DNA of 43,424 nucleotides from Acidobacteriota bacterium (GCA_003225055.1 QIAU01000161.1:1-43424); one strand, 5' to 3'; positions 35,043 to 42,772 are shown, counted from the first letter of the stretch. Program-made: numbers and translations. The notes: generated from the sequence alone by a model not told the origin.

Positions 35043-36101
35043 TCAACCCCGCGGCGAAGATATAGCAGCGATCGCCTCCTTACGGACGATGGGAGCGACG
35101 CGGGTTCCCAGGAGCTCGATCGACCGTAACATCTTCTCATGGGGGAGCGCCGAGACGCCCATCTGGAACGTAATACGAGAAAGACCGCCGAGGGCTTCAT
35201 TCACATGCAGTACCTTCTGCGCGACCGTCTCGGCGTCGCCGATGAGTAGTGCGCCTGCCGGCCCCCGAAGAGCATCGAAGTGGATTCGCGTCGCTGGTGG
35301 CCAGCCGCGTTCTTTGCCGATCTCAGTAAACGTGTGGGCGTATCCTGGATAGAAATCGTCTGCAGCTTCCTGTGTGGTATCTCCAAGAAAGCCGATTGCG
35401 TGAAGTCCGACGGTGAGTTTCTCGGCGGAGTGGCCGGCGCGGCGCCCAGCTTCGCGGTAAAGGTCGATCAGAGGTCGAAATCGCTTGGGCTCGCCGCCAA
35501 TGATGGCGACCATCAGCGGAAGCCCGAGTGTCCCGGCACGCGCGAATGATGCGGGGGTTCCGCCGACCCCGACCCAAATGGGCAGAGGGTTCTGTAGGGG
35601 ACGAGGATAGACAGCCTGTCCCGTGAGAGGTGCCCGGTGCTTGCCACTCCAGCGAACATGGGTGTTATCGCGAACCTTCAGGAGGAGATCCAGTTTTTCT
35701 GCGAAAAGCGAATCGTAATCGTCCAGGTCGAAGCCGAAAAGCGGGAACGCCTCCACGGACGAGCCGCGCCCGGCGACAATCTCCGCACGTCCGTGGGAGA
35801 TGAGGTCCAGTGTGGCAAATTCCTGGAAGACGCGGACCGGGTCAGCAGCACTGAGAACAGTTACCGCGCTCGTCAGGCGAATGTTTTTTGTGCGCGTAGC
35901 CGCCGCGCCCAGGATGACCACTGGGGCTGAATCCACGAACTCGCTGCGATGGTGTTCGCCGACGCCAAAAACATCCAGACCAACCTGGTCGGCCAAAACA
36001 ATCTCTTCGAGTAGATTGTCCGCGCGACGAACTGGGCTGACGCTTACCCCAGTCGCCGGTTCAGAGATGACCGCTCCGAAGCTATCGACACCAATCTCCA
36101 T
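35043..36101 (-). CDS. LLM class flavin-dependent oxidoreductase
   Basis: 352 aa from ATG 36101 with AGGAG nine bases upstream. Luciferase-like TIM barrel: VLADQVGLDVFGVGEHHRSEF near the N-terminus contains the GEHH signature, followed by LGAAATRTKNIRLTSAVTVLSAADPVRVFQEFATLDLISHGRAEIVAGRGS, then NPLPIWVGVGGTPASFARAGTLGLPLMVAIIGG. Members use FMNH2 or F420 to oxidise diverse organics, and this type (with LIGDAETVAQKV late in the sequence) is often annotated as alkanal monooxygenase-like. Substrate and cofactor cannot be assigned. It lies on the same strand as DUF2934, marR' and doxX. Confidence 0.9.
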   Translation of the reverse strand: MEIGVDSFGAVISEPATGVSVSPVRRADNLLEEIVLADQVGLDVFGVGEHHRSEFVDSAPVVILGAAATRTKNIRLTSAVTVLSAADPVRVFQEFATLDLISHGRAEIVAGRGSSVEAFPLFGFDLDDYDSLFAEKLDLLLKVRDNTHVRWSGKHRAPLTGQAVYPRPLQNPLPIWVGVGGTPASFARAGTLGLPLMVAIIGGEPKRFRPLIDLYREAGRRAGHSAEKLTVGLHAIGFLGDTTQEAADDFYPGYAHTFTEIGKERGWPPATRIHFDALRGPAGALLIGDAETVAQKVLHVNEALGGLSRITFQMGVSALPHEKMLRSIELLGTRVAPIVRKEAIAAISSPRG

Positions 36102-36142
36102 GATTTGTGACTCCTGATATTCGTGACCGCGCATGTTCTCTC

Positions 36143-36373
36143 CTAGACGAGATCAATCCGAGCGTTGCTTACGGATCTTTCTGTCAGCTCTCTCCCAGCC
36201 AGAAACCAGGGCTCGAGATCATGTCCGTCCGCACGCCCACGATTGACATATATCTCGTATGCCCGCAGTCGGATCTCCTCCCGAGACGGGCCAGCGGGGC
36301 GCCGGTCCTGATCGCTGGATGTGCCGGTTGATCTCTTGACGGCCACTTTTGGTGCTTCTTTACGCGATTTCAT
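36143..36373 (-). CDS. DUF2934 domain protein
   Basis: 76 aa from ATG 36373 (the frame is open to 36466, overlapping the marR' gene). A Lys/Arg/Ser-rich head (KSRKEAPKVAVKRSTGTSS) leads into the DUF2934 motif SREEIRLRAYEIYVNRGRADGHDLEPWFLAGREL. This small helical domain is frequent in Acidobacteriota and rhizobia; its function is unknown, and the basic head suggests nucleic-acid contact. It ends 41 bp before the LLM gene. Confidence 0.75.
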   Translation of the reverse strand: MKSRKEAPKVAVKRSTGTSSDQDRRPAGPSREEIRLRAYEIYVNRGRADGHDLEPWFLAGRELTERSVSNARIDLV

Positions 36374-36431
36374 ATCTCTGGTGAATTCTTCTCGGATCTC
36401 GGGCGCCGAGGTTGTCGGTTGGCCTGCGACC

Positions 36432-36906
36432 TCATTGACGCTCTTGTACCGGCTGGCGCGCACCAAGTTTCTGCGCGGCGAGCAGCCCGAGTTTCTTGAG
36501 GGATCCGTAGACTTGTTGCTTCTCCTTAGCTGAGAGCGGTGACATTAGCTCCTCAAGGTCCTTGGCGTGCCTTTCGAAATACTCTGCCGCTATTCGTTCG
36601 CCTTCTTGCGTCAGTTGCACGATTCGCGCGCGCCGATCACTGGAGGTGGACTTCCGCACCACCAGTCCGCGTTTCTCGAGACGATCGATTGCCGCAGTCA
36701 TGGACCCGCTAGCCAGCAGGACTCTGTCCTGAATCGCTGAGATCGTAAGCGGACCTTTATGCAGCAGGCCTTCGAGCGCTGCTAGCCGTGAGGCACAGTC
36801 CTGCGTTTGTGATGCTCTGTTCAGCAAGGAGCCTTAAGGCGTGATGGCTCCGCGCCATCACCCACCACAGTCGTGGTGCGGTAATGCGATTTTTTGGCTG
36901 TTTCAT
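36432..36906 (-). pseudogene. MarR family regulator, frameshifted
   Basis: ATG 36906 opens KQPKNRITAPRLWWVMARSHHALRLLAEQSITNAGLCLT. Then the frame slips near 36785, and the adjacent frame gives ALEGLLHKGPLTISAIQDRVLLASGSMTAAIDRLEKRGLVVRK, SDRRARIVQLTQEGERI and a C-terminal helix to 36432. Joined, it is a normal MarR protein of about 155 residues, paralogous to the regulator at 9407. It starts 10 bp after doxX on the same strand, so doxX-marR was an operon. One missing base in GLCLT..AALEGL destroys it unless it is an assembly error. Confidence 0.75.
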
Positions 36907-36916
36907 ATGTTTGCGG

Positions 36917-37390
36917 TCAGGCAATTTGCACCCGGGCGGCATCCTTTGCCGGCGATGACAGCAGTCGGTCGATTGAAACTGCTCCGGCGCCGTGAATCAT
37001 CAAAAAAGTCGTAATCGCCAGCACGAGCAGGTGATACTCAAAACCCTCGCCCTTCTGTGCTCCCGTCCAGTTCATAAAGAGGCCGAACTGACGATGAACC
37101 ATCGCTATCGCAACGATCATATTGGAGAAGATTCCCAGCGCTGCGATTCGGGTCAAGAACCCGACAATCAGGCCAAGGCCGCCAAAAAATTCTGCAGAAA
37201 TCGCCAAGAATGCGAATACAGCCGGAATATGCATGACGCTGGTGAAAAAGCCCATAGTCCCGCTGAAGCCGTATCCACCAAACCAGCCCAGCATTTTCTG
37301 AGCGCCATGGGCGAAGAAGATCACTCCAAGCGCGAAGCGAAGGGTAGCTGTCGCACGGTCATCGTCGGTGGCAATTAGTTTGCGAATCAT
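36917..37390 (-). CDS. DoxX family membrane protein
   Basis: 157 aa, ATG 37390 with AAAGGA upstream. Four hydrophobic helices with the DoxX pattern: TLRFALGVIFFAHGAQKMLGWFGGYGFSGTMGFF, PAVFAFLAISAEFFGGLGLIVGFLTRIAALGIFSNMIVAIAMV, then FEYHLLVLAITTFLMIHGAG. DoxX/DoxD-type proteins are small inner-membrane proteins linked to thiol or quinone redox balance and frequently sit under MarR control, as here with marR' directly downstream. The upstream sequence contains TATCCTGATA at 37450-37459, a weak dyad that could be an operator. Confidence 0.9.
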   Translation of the reverse strand: MIRKLIATDDDRATATLRFALGVIFFAHGAQKMLGWFGGYGFSGTMGFFTSVMHIPAVFAFLAISAEFFGGLGLIVGFLTRIAALGIFSNMIVAIAMVHRQFGLFMNWTGAQKGEGFEYHLLVLAITTFLMIHGAGAVSIDRLLSSPAKDAARVQIA

Positions 37391-37694
37391 GGGAAAGTCC
37401 TTTCATTAAGGCTCTCTGCCTGTGTTCGCCAGCCATCCTATAAGATGAAGTATCCTGATATAATGATTCTTTTTATCGAGGTTCTTCTAGGAATGTCAAC
37501 GGTTACGTAGCTGAACCAGGTGCCGAACCCCGGGCGTTGCCACGCACATATCTTTGCAGTCTCGCAGGTAACCGCGCCCGAAAGTTGAGCCATCAATCTC
37601 GTTGTCGGGGATGTCAAAATTCGGATGATTGAAGAAATCCCGTCCCCTGGCCACCCTGTTTTCTTGCCCGTCTCCGAGCTAACTGTTGACAGAG
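37391..37694. other. Intergenic stretch between doxX and higBA
   Basis: Holds the doxX promoter side and the start of the higBA promoter (TTGACA at 37686-37691). A segment near 37640-37660 ends in CCTGGCCACC, like a tRNA 3' end, but has no T arm, so I do not call a tRNA. Nothing else seen. Confidence 0.4.
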
Positions 37695-37720
37695 CGTATA
37701 GTGTATCTATACACTATACG
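37686..37720 (+). promoter_or_regulatory. higBA promoter with overlapping operator palindrome
   Basis: TTGACA at 37686-37691 and TATACA at 37708-37713 make a sigma-70-type promoter with a 16-base spacer. CGTATAGTGTA (37695-37705) and TACACTATACG (37710-37720) form a perfect 11-base inverted repeat with a 4-base centre, covering the spacer and the -10. Binding by the HigA antitoxin is the expected use. The presumed toxin start GTG 37722 would lie almost at the transcription start, implying a very short or absent leader. Confidence 0.7.
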
Positions 37721-37721
37721 A

Positions 37722-37999
37722 GTGATTAAGAGCTATCGGACAGGGGGCTGAAACGCTTTGCCGAGACCGGTTCTAAAGCCGGAATTCAGCCAAAACATGC
37801 CGACCGTCTTCGCAGACTTCTTACTGCTCTCGACGTGGCCAGCGTGCCGCAGGACATGGATGCACCAGGCAACAAATTGCATCCGTTGGAGGGAGGTCTT
37901 GCCCATCATTGGGTGGTAAGTGTCAGCGGCAATTGGCGACTCACATTCTCATTCGATGGGGAAGACGTGATCTTTGTCGATTACCAGGACTACCACTAG
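37722..37999 (+). pseudogene. higB: HigB-type RelE-fold toxin, frameshifted near the start
   Basis: GTG 37722 starts VIKSYRTGG and hits TGA. One base further in phase, the frame continues LKRFAETGSKAGIQPKHADRLRRLLTALDVA, then MDAPGNKLHPLEGGLAHHWVV, SVSGNWRLTFSFDGEDV and IFVDYQDYH, stopping at 37997-37999. This is the full HigB family signature (LHPL.G, SVSGNWR.TF, DY.DYH), about 92 residues when one base is added near 37739. In the correct frame no ATG, GTG or TTG lies between an upstream TAA (37727) and the toxin body, so no full toxin can start. HigB toxins are ribosome-dependent mRNA endonucleases. The stop is 11 bp before higA. Confidence 0.75.
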
Positions 38000-38010
38000 A
38001 GGTGAAGAAC

Positions 38011-38295
38011 ATGATTTTCAATCCTGCACATCCAGGCGAAGTTTTAAAGGACTACCTGGGCGACATCACCGTTGCCGAGGCCGCAAGGCGTTTAGGTGTC
38101 ACGCGGGCGCATCTTTCGCGGATTCTGAACGGAAGGGCGGGCATTTCCGCTTCCATGTCCTTGCGTCTTTCAGCGGCGCTGCGCACATCGCCCGACTTCT
38201 GGCTAAAGATGCAGATACAGCATGACCTCTGGCAGGAGCAGCAAAAGAAGCAGCCCAAGATACAGCCGTTTCGAAAAGCGGAGCTCTTGGCCTAG
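38011..38295 (+). CDS. higA: HigA-type antitoxin, XRE family HTH
   Basis: 94 aa from ATG 38011; AGAGGTGAAG lies upstream. It begins MIFNPAHPGEVLKDYLGDITVAEAARRLGVTRAHLSRILNGRAGISASMSLRLSAALRTSPDFWLKMQIQHDLW, which is the HigA/VapI family HTH with the usual HPGE start and the FWL.MQ..yDLW end. It neutralises HigB and represses the operon, probably through the palindrome at 37695-37720. The toxin partner is frameshifted, so this is an orphaned antitoxin unless the indel is artificial. It is intact and of normal length. Confidence 0.9.
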   Translation: MIFNPAHPGEVLKDYLGDITVAEAARRLGVTRAHLSRILNGRAGISASMSLRLSAALRTSPDFWLKMQIQHDLWQEQQKKQPKIQPFRKAELLA

Positions 38296-38304
38296 GAGCA
38301 AGGC

Positions 38305-38552
38305 TCCGAGATCCTGCGGGCTTCTGCTCCTCTTCGATGACCCAATCTAGCATGGGGGAGGTCCAGATCCCGCTATCCAATCCATAGGCCACCGGCGCCC
38401 AGTGTCGATGATGTCGGCAGTTGTTGGCGCGGCTGCTCGGTCAGATTTCGCGGTCGACAGGAACGATGGCCTTCCAAGAGACCCTCAACCCCGTAGCTTT
38501 CGTAGCGCGACAACCACTCCGATACCTTGCAGCGCGGCGCCTTGAGCCTAGT
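38305..38552 (-). pseudogene. IS630-type transposase N-terminal fragment
   Basis: The minus strand reads LKAPRCKVSEWLSRYESYGVEGLLEGH and RSCRPRNLTEQ, then after a slip VAYGLDSGIWTSPMLDWVIEEE. This is the HTH region of IS630-family transposases followed by the GP.AYG..SG.WT..m...VI.EE linker. The DDE catalytic domain is missing. Its upstream end falls inside the DUF1223 gene at a TA, the typical IS630 target, so it marks an insertion followed by deletion. Confidence 0.65.
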
Positions 38553-38716
38553 CGGAATTGCTACGAACGAACTTCGCTGGTCCCATCCCATCCACCACCA
38601 TTTGCGGAGTGTAGACGCTAGCCAAGCCAAAGCGCTTGGCATACGCAGTTTGCCTCTGACTGTAGAAGCTGGCAGAGTACGGGTCCTTCCAGCCGATATG
38701 GTTCCAGTAGTCGACG
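38551..38716. repeat. Direct repeat, copy 2 (DUF1223-derived, ~165 bp)
   Basis: Partner of 31356-31521, same orientation. Here the repeat ends abruptly at the IS630 fragment. Confidence 0.75.
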
Positions 38717-39043
38717 TGCCCGCTGAGCACGATCATTTCCGCGTCCGGTATGGGTTGCCAATCCAGCTTTTGCAGAAACCTGTCCGCTGGCGGACAGCTG
38801 GCGTGCCCCTCCGATGTGAAGAGTTCCACGAGCACCGGAGTACGAACATCCGACCCGCGGAGAAGGGTGCGGTGCGAGCGCCAATATCCAGGCCACTATC
38901 GAAAGCACGCCTATCACTGAAACAAGCGGAATTTTCCTTGTTGTCGCTGTCCTCCTGTCCTGGTGAGTGGATGTCCAAGCGGTATGAAAGATACGGCGTC
39001 CGGCCGCGGATTGGGTCGAAAAAGCGTAACTTTTGCCTATCAA
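38553..39043 (-). pseudogene. DUF1223 family secreted thioredoxin-like protein, truncated and frameshifted
   Basis: A transmembrane or signal segment [23 protein letters not shown] near 38850-38935 is followed, after a one-base slip, by [21 protein letters not shown], then [17 protein letters not shown] and [26 protein letters not shown]. This is the DUF1223 family. The normal redox pair in SEGC.SCPP has His in place of the first Cys here. The C-terminal third is replaced by IS630 sequence after 38552. It is divergent from msrA, a neighbour consistent with thiol redox functions. Non-functional. Confidence 0.65.
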
Positions 39044-39103
39044 CGGACTCTAATAAAAGTGGCCCTCGGAATTAACTTGCAAGGGACCACTAAGGGGTTT
39101 GTT

Positions 39104-39781
39104 ATGTCTGGCTTCTTTTCACGCTTGTCCGCAACGATCTTGGTGCTGACAGTTGCCGGAGTAACCGCCTGCAGCGCCGGGGACCGGGCGAACAACACTC
39201 TTCCAAGCCCAGCTGTCGACGCTCCAGTCGCGACCACCAAGGCCGAGCAGACGGCGGTTGTCGCCGGTGGCTGCTTCTGGGGAATTCAAGCTGTATTCCA
39301 ACATGTGAGGGGCGTGATCAGCGCAACGTCGGGATACGCCGGAGGCTCAGCCAAGACGGCGGAATACGAACTGGTCAGTACGGGGGAAACCGGTCATGCG
39401 GAGTCGGTGAAGATCATCTACGACCCGTCCAAAATCACCTACGGCCAGTTGCTTCGGGTCTTCTTCTCGGTGGCCCACGATCCCACGCAGTTGAACCGGC
39501 AGGGCCCCGACGAAGGCACCCAGTATCGTTCGTCCATTTTCTATGGCACCGACGACCAGAAGCGGATCGCCGAGACGTATATCGCACAACTCGAAAAAGC
39601 CAAGGTCTTCCAGCGCCCGATCGTGACCCAGGTAGTTCCATTGAAGGCTTTTTATCCAGCCGAGGCCTACCACCAAGACTATGCCGCGCACCATCCGAAC
39701 AGCCTATACATCGTGTACAACGATGCGCCGAAAGTTGCTCATCTTCGCGAGCAGTTTCCGGACCTCTACACCAGCAAGTAG
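39104..39781 (+). CDS. msrA: Exported peptide-methionine (S)-S-oxide reductase
   Basis: 225 aa from ATG 39104 after AAGGGG. A lipoprotein-type signal (LVLTVAGVTAC, lipobox VTAC) suggests membrane anchoring on the outside. MsrA core: VVAGGCFWGIQAVF with the catalytic Cys near residue 57, then SGYAGGSAKTAEYE, ETGHAESVKIIYDP, HDPTQLNRQGPDEGTQYRS and YHQDYAAHHP. It reduces methionine-S-sulfoxide in envelope proteins, drawing electrons from a thioredoxin-like donor. The msrB gene begins 20 bp after its stop, and the two form an operon. Confidence 0.93.
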   Translation: MSGFFSRLSATILVLTVAGVTACSAGDRANNTLPSPAVDAPVATTKAEQTAVVAGGCFWGIQAVFQHVRGVISATSGYAGGSAKTAEYELVSTGETGHAESVKIIYDPSKITYGQLLRVFFSVAHDPTQLNRQGPDEGTQYRSSIFYGTDDQKRIAETYIAQLEKAKVFQRPIVTQVVPLKAFYPAEAYHQDYAAHHPNSLYIVYNDAPKVAHLREQFPDLYTSK

Positions 39782-39801
39782 CACCTTAGGAGCAAGCGGC
39801 G

Positions 39802-40425
39802 ATGTTCGATTCTGATCTTGGAAGAGACGAAGGATCGGTGGTCCGGCGACGGGCGTTCCTGTTGACCTCTGCCTCGGCGCTTGCGGGCGCGATTCTATGG
39901 TCGCTGCGAAGGCCCAACCTTGTGCAAGGGAAGGCGGTAAAAGGGGCGTCCGAGGAAGTTACGATTGTTGAATTCTCCGATTCGGGAGAGCGACTGAAGA
40001 CGGTCCACGTAGCGAAAGTGGTCAAGCCGGAAGACGAATGGCGCAAGCAGCTGTCCCGGGGCGTTTTCGCAATCACTCGTCACTCTGACACCGAGTTGGC
40101 CTACTCCGGAGCGTACTGGAACCTCCACGAGAAAGGTCTCTACCGCTGTGTTTGCTGTGACAATGCACTGTTCACCTCGGACACGAAGTTCGATTCCGGA
40201 ACGGGTTGGCCGAGCTTCTGGGCGCCGATCGCGCGTGAGAACGTTCGAACTGCGCGAGACGCCAGCTTGGGCATGGTCAGAACAGCTGTCTCATGCACCG
40301 AATGTGACGCACATTTGGGACACGTATTCGACGATGGCCCAGAACCTACGGGCCTGCGCTATTGCATCAATTCAGCGTCCTTGAGATTCGTCGCGCGACA
40401 AGTGACAGCAAAATCTAGCAAGTGA
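39802..40425 (+). CDS. msrB: Tat-exported peptide-methionine (R)-S-oxide reductase
   Basis: 207 aa from ATG 39802 with AGGAG upstream. Residues 14-35 form a Tat signal (VVRRRAFLLTSASALAGAILW). MsrB core: GVFAITRHSDTELAYSGAYWNLHEKGLYRCVCCDNALFTSDTKFDSGTGWPSFWAPI, then VSCTECDAHLGHVFDDGPEPTGLRYCINSASLRFV. The four zinc Cys (CVCC-type and CTEC) and the catalytic Cys in RYCINS are present. It repairs the R-epimer in the envelope and complements msrA, immediately upstream. Confidence 0.93.
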   Translation: MFDSDLGRDEGSVVRRRAFLLTSASALAGAILWSLRRPNLVQGKAVKGASEEVTIVEFSDSGERLKTVHVAKVVKPEDEWRKQLSRGVFAITRHSDTELAYSGAYWNLHEKGLYRCVCCDNALFTSDTKFDSGTGWPSFWAPIARENVRTARDASLGMVRTAVSCTECDAHLGHVFDDGPEPTGLRYCINSASLRFVARQVTAKSSK

Positions 40426-40530
40426 GCGGGTGCAACAACGGCAGGCGTTCCAGTTTCTCAGGGTTGCTCACAATGGAGATGCTCCTGACACGGCCGTCAC
40501 GATGTCCAAGGTCAATACGCTCACGGCACG
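40415..40530 (-). pseudogene. ECF41-type sigma factor C-terminal fragment
   Basis: The minus strand reads VSVLTLDIV and, one base shifted, DGRVRSISIVSNPEKLERLPLLH before TAG at 40415. The DGRVR.IYIV.NP.KL..L pattern is the SnoaL-like tail of SigJ/ECF41 sigma factors. Nothing of the sigma domains remains. Confidence 0.5.
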
Positions 40531-40545
40531 CCCATTGCATTGGTG

Positions 40546-40783
40546 TCATGCGATTGGCCAAACAAGTAGCCAAGATGACGGGTACAGGGCAAACCCAGCT
40601 ATTACGCCGATCGTCGCAGCGTGTGACTCCTTCAGCCTTGCTGGATCAAGACCGTAGTGCTCGGCAATGGCTCGATTGCCGCTGAAGATGACAGGCTGGG
40701 GCTCTCCCCGGAAGCTGTGTCACGCGCACCGGGCCGGATTGCCGGACGATTTTCACGTTCGAGACGTACACGGCATCAGACAT
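40546..40783 (-). pseudogene. OsmC-like protein, N-terminal fragment with frameshift
   Basis: ATG 40783 has a strong GGAGG and opens SDAVYVSNVKIVRQSGPVRVTQLPG. After a one-base slip near 40710 it reads EPQPVIFSGNRAIAEHYGLDPARL and KESHAATIG, then diverges to TGA at 40546. The IAEHYG.DP....HAATI block is that of OsmC/Ohr-like proteins. Both redox Cys regions are missing, so it is inactive. Confidence 0.5.
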
Positions 40784-41211
40784 AAGGACCTCCGCTCAAG
40801 GATTGTAACCAACGAAATGATTCAGCAAGGGCTCAGAAGTTTCACGAACTACTTGTGCCGCCATCCTGTACCCTCCACAAACGCCTCGTAGATGGCGCCT
40901 TGGCGGTGTGACGTCCGTCAATTCACTGCGTTGCCGAGGTTGAACCTGCTTTCGCATCGGCTCGCAGTTTCGCTGCATTCGGTCAACACCAACCGAGATG
41001 CAGTCGACGAGCGAGAAGGACTTCGATTGTTTGGCGAGCACCGGAGCGAAGTCTCTGTTAAACGCCATGTTCGGGCAAATGGCTCAATATGACACCCAAG
41101 GTTGCTCCAGATGAAAATCATCAAACGTTACGTCCTGGGCCTTTTGCGTAGGCATCAGACGCACCGGAAAGCGCGAGATCGGCATTCTGAACATAAGGCC
41201 GAAGGAGATTC
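40784..41211. other. Stretch without a supported gene
   Basis: A minus frame at 40796-41068 and plus frames at 40892-41092 show no family features. The far end carries the AAGGAG of the frame at 41215. Confidence 0.4.
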
Positions 41212-41214
41212 ATG

Positions 41215-41571
41215 ATGAACGGATTCACAAGACGAACAAGAACAAGGCAAAAGCATCACCTCCAACTGCAGCTGACAACCCTATATCGCTTTGAAGAAAA
41301 GATCCCTTTCTCGGGCGAGACGAAGTTGATCGTCCCTAAGTGCAAGATCAAGCTCGTAGTCGTAGCTTTGGGAACACTCCGTGCATTGGAGAGTGGTCAG
41401 AGTGGCCACATTACTTACTTTACCGACTCGGGTAGTGGGCTCAAGAACTCATTGCGTTTTCCGGAGGAAAATGTCGCAGCTTACCGGTCTGCGGGTCGAA
41501 CCTGGAATACCAGAAATAAAATGCTGCTTGCGCACTTGCAAAAGGCTGCCGGAAATTCGGCTCAGCCGTAG
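41215..41571 (+). CDS. Hypothetical protein, possibly truncated
   Basis: 118 codons. The only support is a strong AAGGAGATTC before the paired ATG codons at 41212/41215. The protein is basic at the start and has a beta-type middle (ETKLIVPKCKIKLVVVAL). It overlaps the minus-strand frame at 41441-41680, and both cannot be fully real. No family recognised. Confidence 0.3.
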   Translation: MNGFTRRTRTRQKHHLQLQLTTLYRFEEKIPFSGETKLIVPKCKIKLVVVALGTLRALESGQSGHITYFTDSGSGLKNSLRFPEENVAAYRSAGRTWNTRNKMLLAHLQKAAGNSAQP

Positions 41572-41680
41572 AGATAATGTGCCACGAATGGGTGGCTTCT
41601 TCGAAAGAAATGGTGCATATGGTTTCACCTGCCTTGTTTGTAAAGTTCCTTTTTGGGGAGTTCGTTATCTTCGTGGACAT
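41441..41680 (-). CDS. Hypothetical small protein
   Basis: 79 codons from ATG 41680 with GTGAGG a few bases upstream. Composition looks protein-like (NKAGETICTISFEEATHSWHI, then FASAQAAFYFWYSRFDPQTGKL). Not recognised. It begins near the point where the AbiEii toxin breaks off and may be the gene into which that toxin was recombined. Confidence 0.35.
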   Translation of the reverse strand: MSTKITNSPKRNFTNKAGETICTISFEEATHSWHIISTAEPNFRQPFASAQAAFYFWYSRFDPQTGKLRHFPPENAMSS

Positions 41681-41891
41681 TTGGGACCTCACAAAATGCG
41701 ACTTGTATGATTCCCCGGTCGGAAAATTTAGCACGTACGCTAGGGGAGGTGCACCGGTTTGTAGGACGCCGTGTGTGACGCTCGGACAAAAGCTGGAGCA
41801 GGAATGTCAGCACGACTTCCTTCTCCGCGATCATGATGTCGCGAAGGCCAGAATCGGCGGAGTAGCGCTGCACCTGCGGCTGCGTGAGCAT
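41625..41891 (-). pseudogene. abiEii: AbiEii-type nucleotidyltransferase toxin, N-terminal fragment
   Basis: ATG 41891 starts two bases after the antitoxin stop codon. The first ~40 residues, MLTQPQVQRYSADSGLRDIMIAEKEVVLTFLLQLLSER, match the start of AbiEii toxins (domain DUF1814). The next expected block, FKGGTCL.K with the nucleotidyltransferase GG...D.D motif, is absent. From about 41770 the frame is unrelated sequence to 41625. Without its catalytic motif the toxin cannot work. Confidence 0.7.
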
Positions 41892-41893
41892 TC

Positions 41894-42763
41894 CTAGCCT
41901 TGCTTCCGGATGACTTTGCGCCGGCCGAGTCCGGCGCTGCCGTGCAGCTCTTCCCGCGGCACATTGACGAACAGGCGCCATGTCTTGTCATAGCCAATGG
42001 CCCCGTCTACCTCGTGCGCGCGCGCGGGATCGGTGCCGAGCCATGTCTTGCGGCTGTTCGCGGCCAGCCGGACCACGCGGTCGCGCACGGCGGGCGGGAT
42101 GTCGGCCTTGACGTGATCGACGAGCCACCCGAAGCGACGCGCGAGGGCGCCTGAATTGATACGTTCGAGATAATCGGCGGCTCTGGTCCAGTCGAACCGA
42201 CGGCTGGCAGTCGCCAGTATGGTGGCGGCCTCGCCCACCCCGCCGGCCAGTGCCGGGCGGTCGATGCAGTCGATGGCGGTCTTTTCGCGGTCGGAGATCA
42301 CGACCTTGTAGCCAAGCACGTCGACCGGCCCGAAGCCGAAAAACTTGCTCTCCGCCAGATTGACGATCCGGACCCGCGACTCCCCGACTTCGCGTTCCCG
42401 AAGCCGCACCGGCGTCACCACGAAGATCACCTTGCGGTGCTGCGTTGTCAGCCCGTAATGGGCGGCGGCGGTGCTGAAGCCAATGTAATAGGGATCGGCG
42501 ATGCGGCTGGATAGCGCCAGAAGATTGCTGTCGCCCAGGGCTTCCGGCCCCTGTTCCGGCGGTATAAGAAGATACTCGCCCCAGGTGGCCCGCTCCAGCC
42601 AGCCTTTGCGGCGCAGGGATTCGATAACATGGTCCGCAGCCTTGGTGCTGCCGCCGAGCAGGTCCAGAATCTCCGCCCGCGTGGCCTCACGGCGCCCCCG
42701 TTCGGTGAGCGCCAGCACGACCTTGCTTTCCTGCGTTGATAGGGAACGGGTTATGGATTCCAT
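41894..42763 (-). CDS. abiEi: AbiEi family antitoxin, type IV toxin-antitoxin system
   Basis: 289 aa from ATG 42763; the open frame continues upstream across the inverted repeat without a better start. The N-terminal winged helix is ESKVVLALTERGRREATRAEILDLLGGSTKAADHVIESLRRKGWLERATWGEYLLIPP. The C-terminal AbiEi domain reads YYIGFSTAAAHYGLTTQHRKVIFVVT, then VRIVNLAESKFFGFG and ISDREKTAIDCIDRP. AbiEi represses its own promoter by binding inverted repeats and counters the AbiEii nucleotidyltransferase. It is intact, while its partner at 41891 is truncated. GC content appears higher than its neighbours, which suggests recent transfer. Confidence 0.9.
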   Translation of the reverse strand: MESITRSLSTQESKVVLALTERGRREATRAEILDLLGGSTKAADHVIESLRRKGWLERATWGEYLLIPPEQGPEALGDSNLLALSSRIADPYYIGFSTAAAHYGLTTQHRKVIFVVTPVRLREREVGESRVRIVNLAESKFFGFGPVDVLGYKVVISDREKTAIDCIDRPALAGGVGEAATILATASRRFDWTRAADYLERINSGALARRFGWLVDHVKADIPPAVRDRVVRLAANSRKTWLGTDPARAHEVDGAIGYDKTWRLFVNVPREELHGSAGLGRRKVIRKQG

Positions 42764-42772
42764 GTGATTCTC

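Noticed and set aside
37640-37660. CCTGGCCACC near 37650 as a second tRNA 3' end that would bracket an island with the remnant at 33016
   Set aside because: Only about ten bases match and there is no T arm with a proper loop.
40796-41068. 90-codon minus-strand frame
   Set aside because: No motif, no ribosome site, and it sits in a zone of gene fragments.
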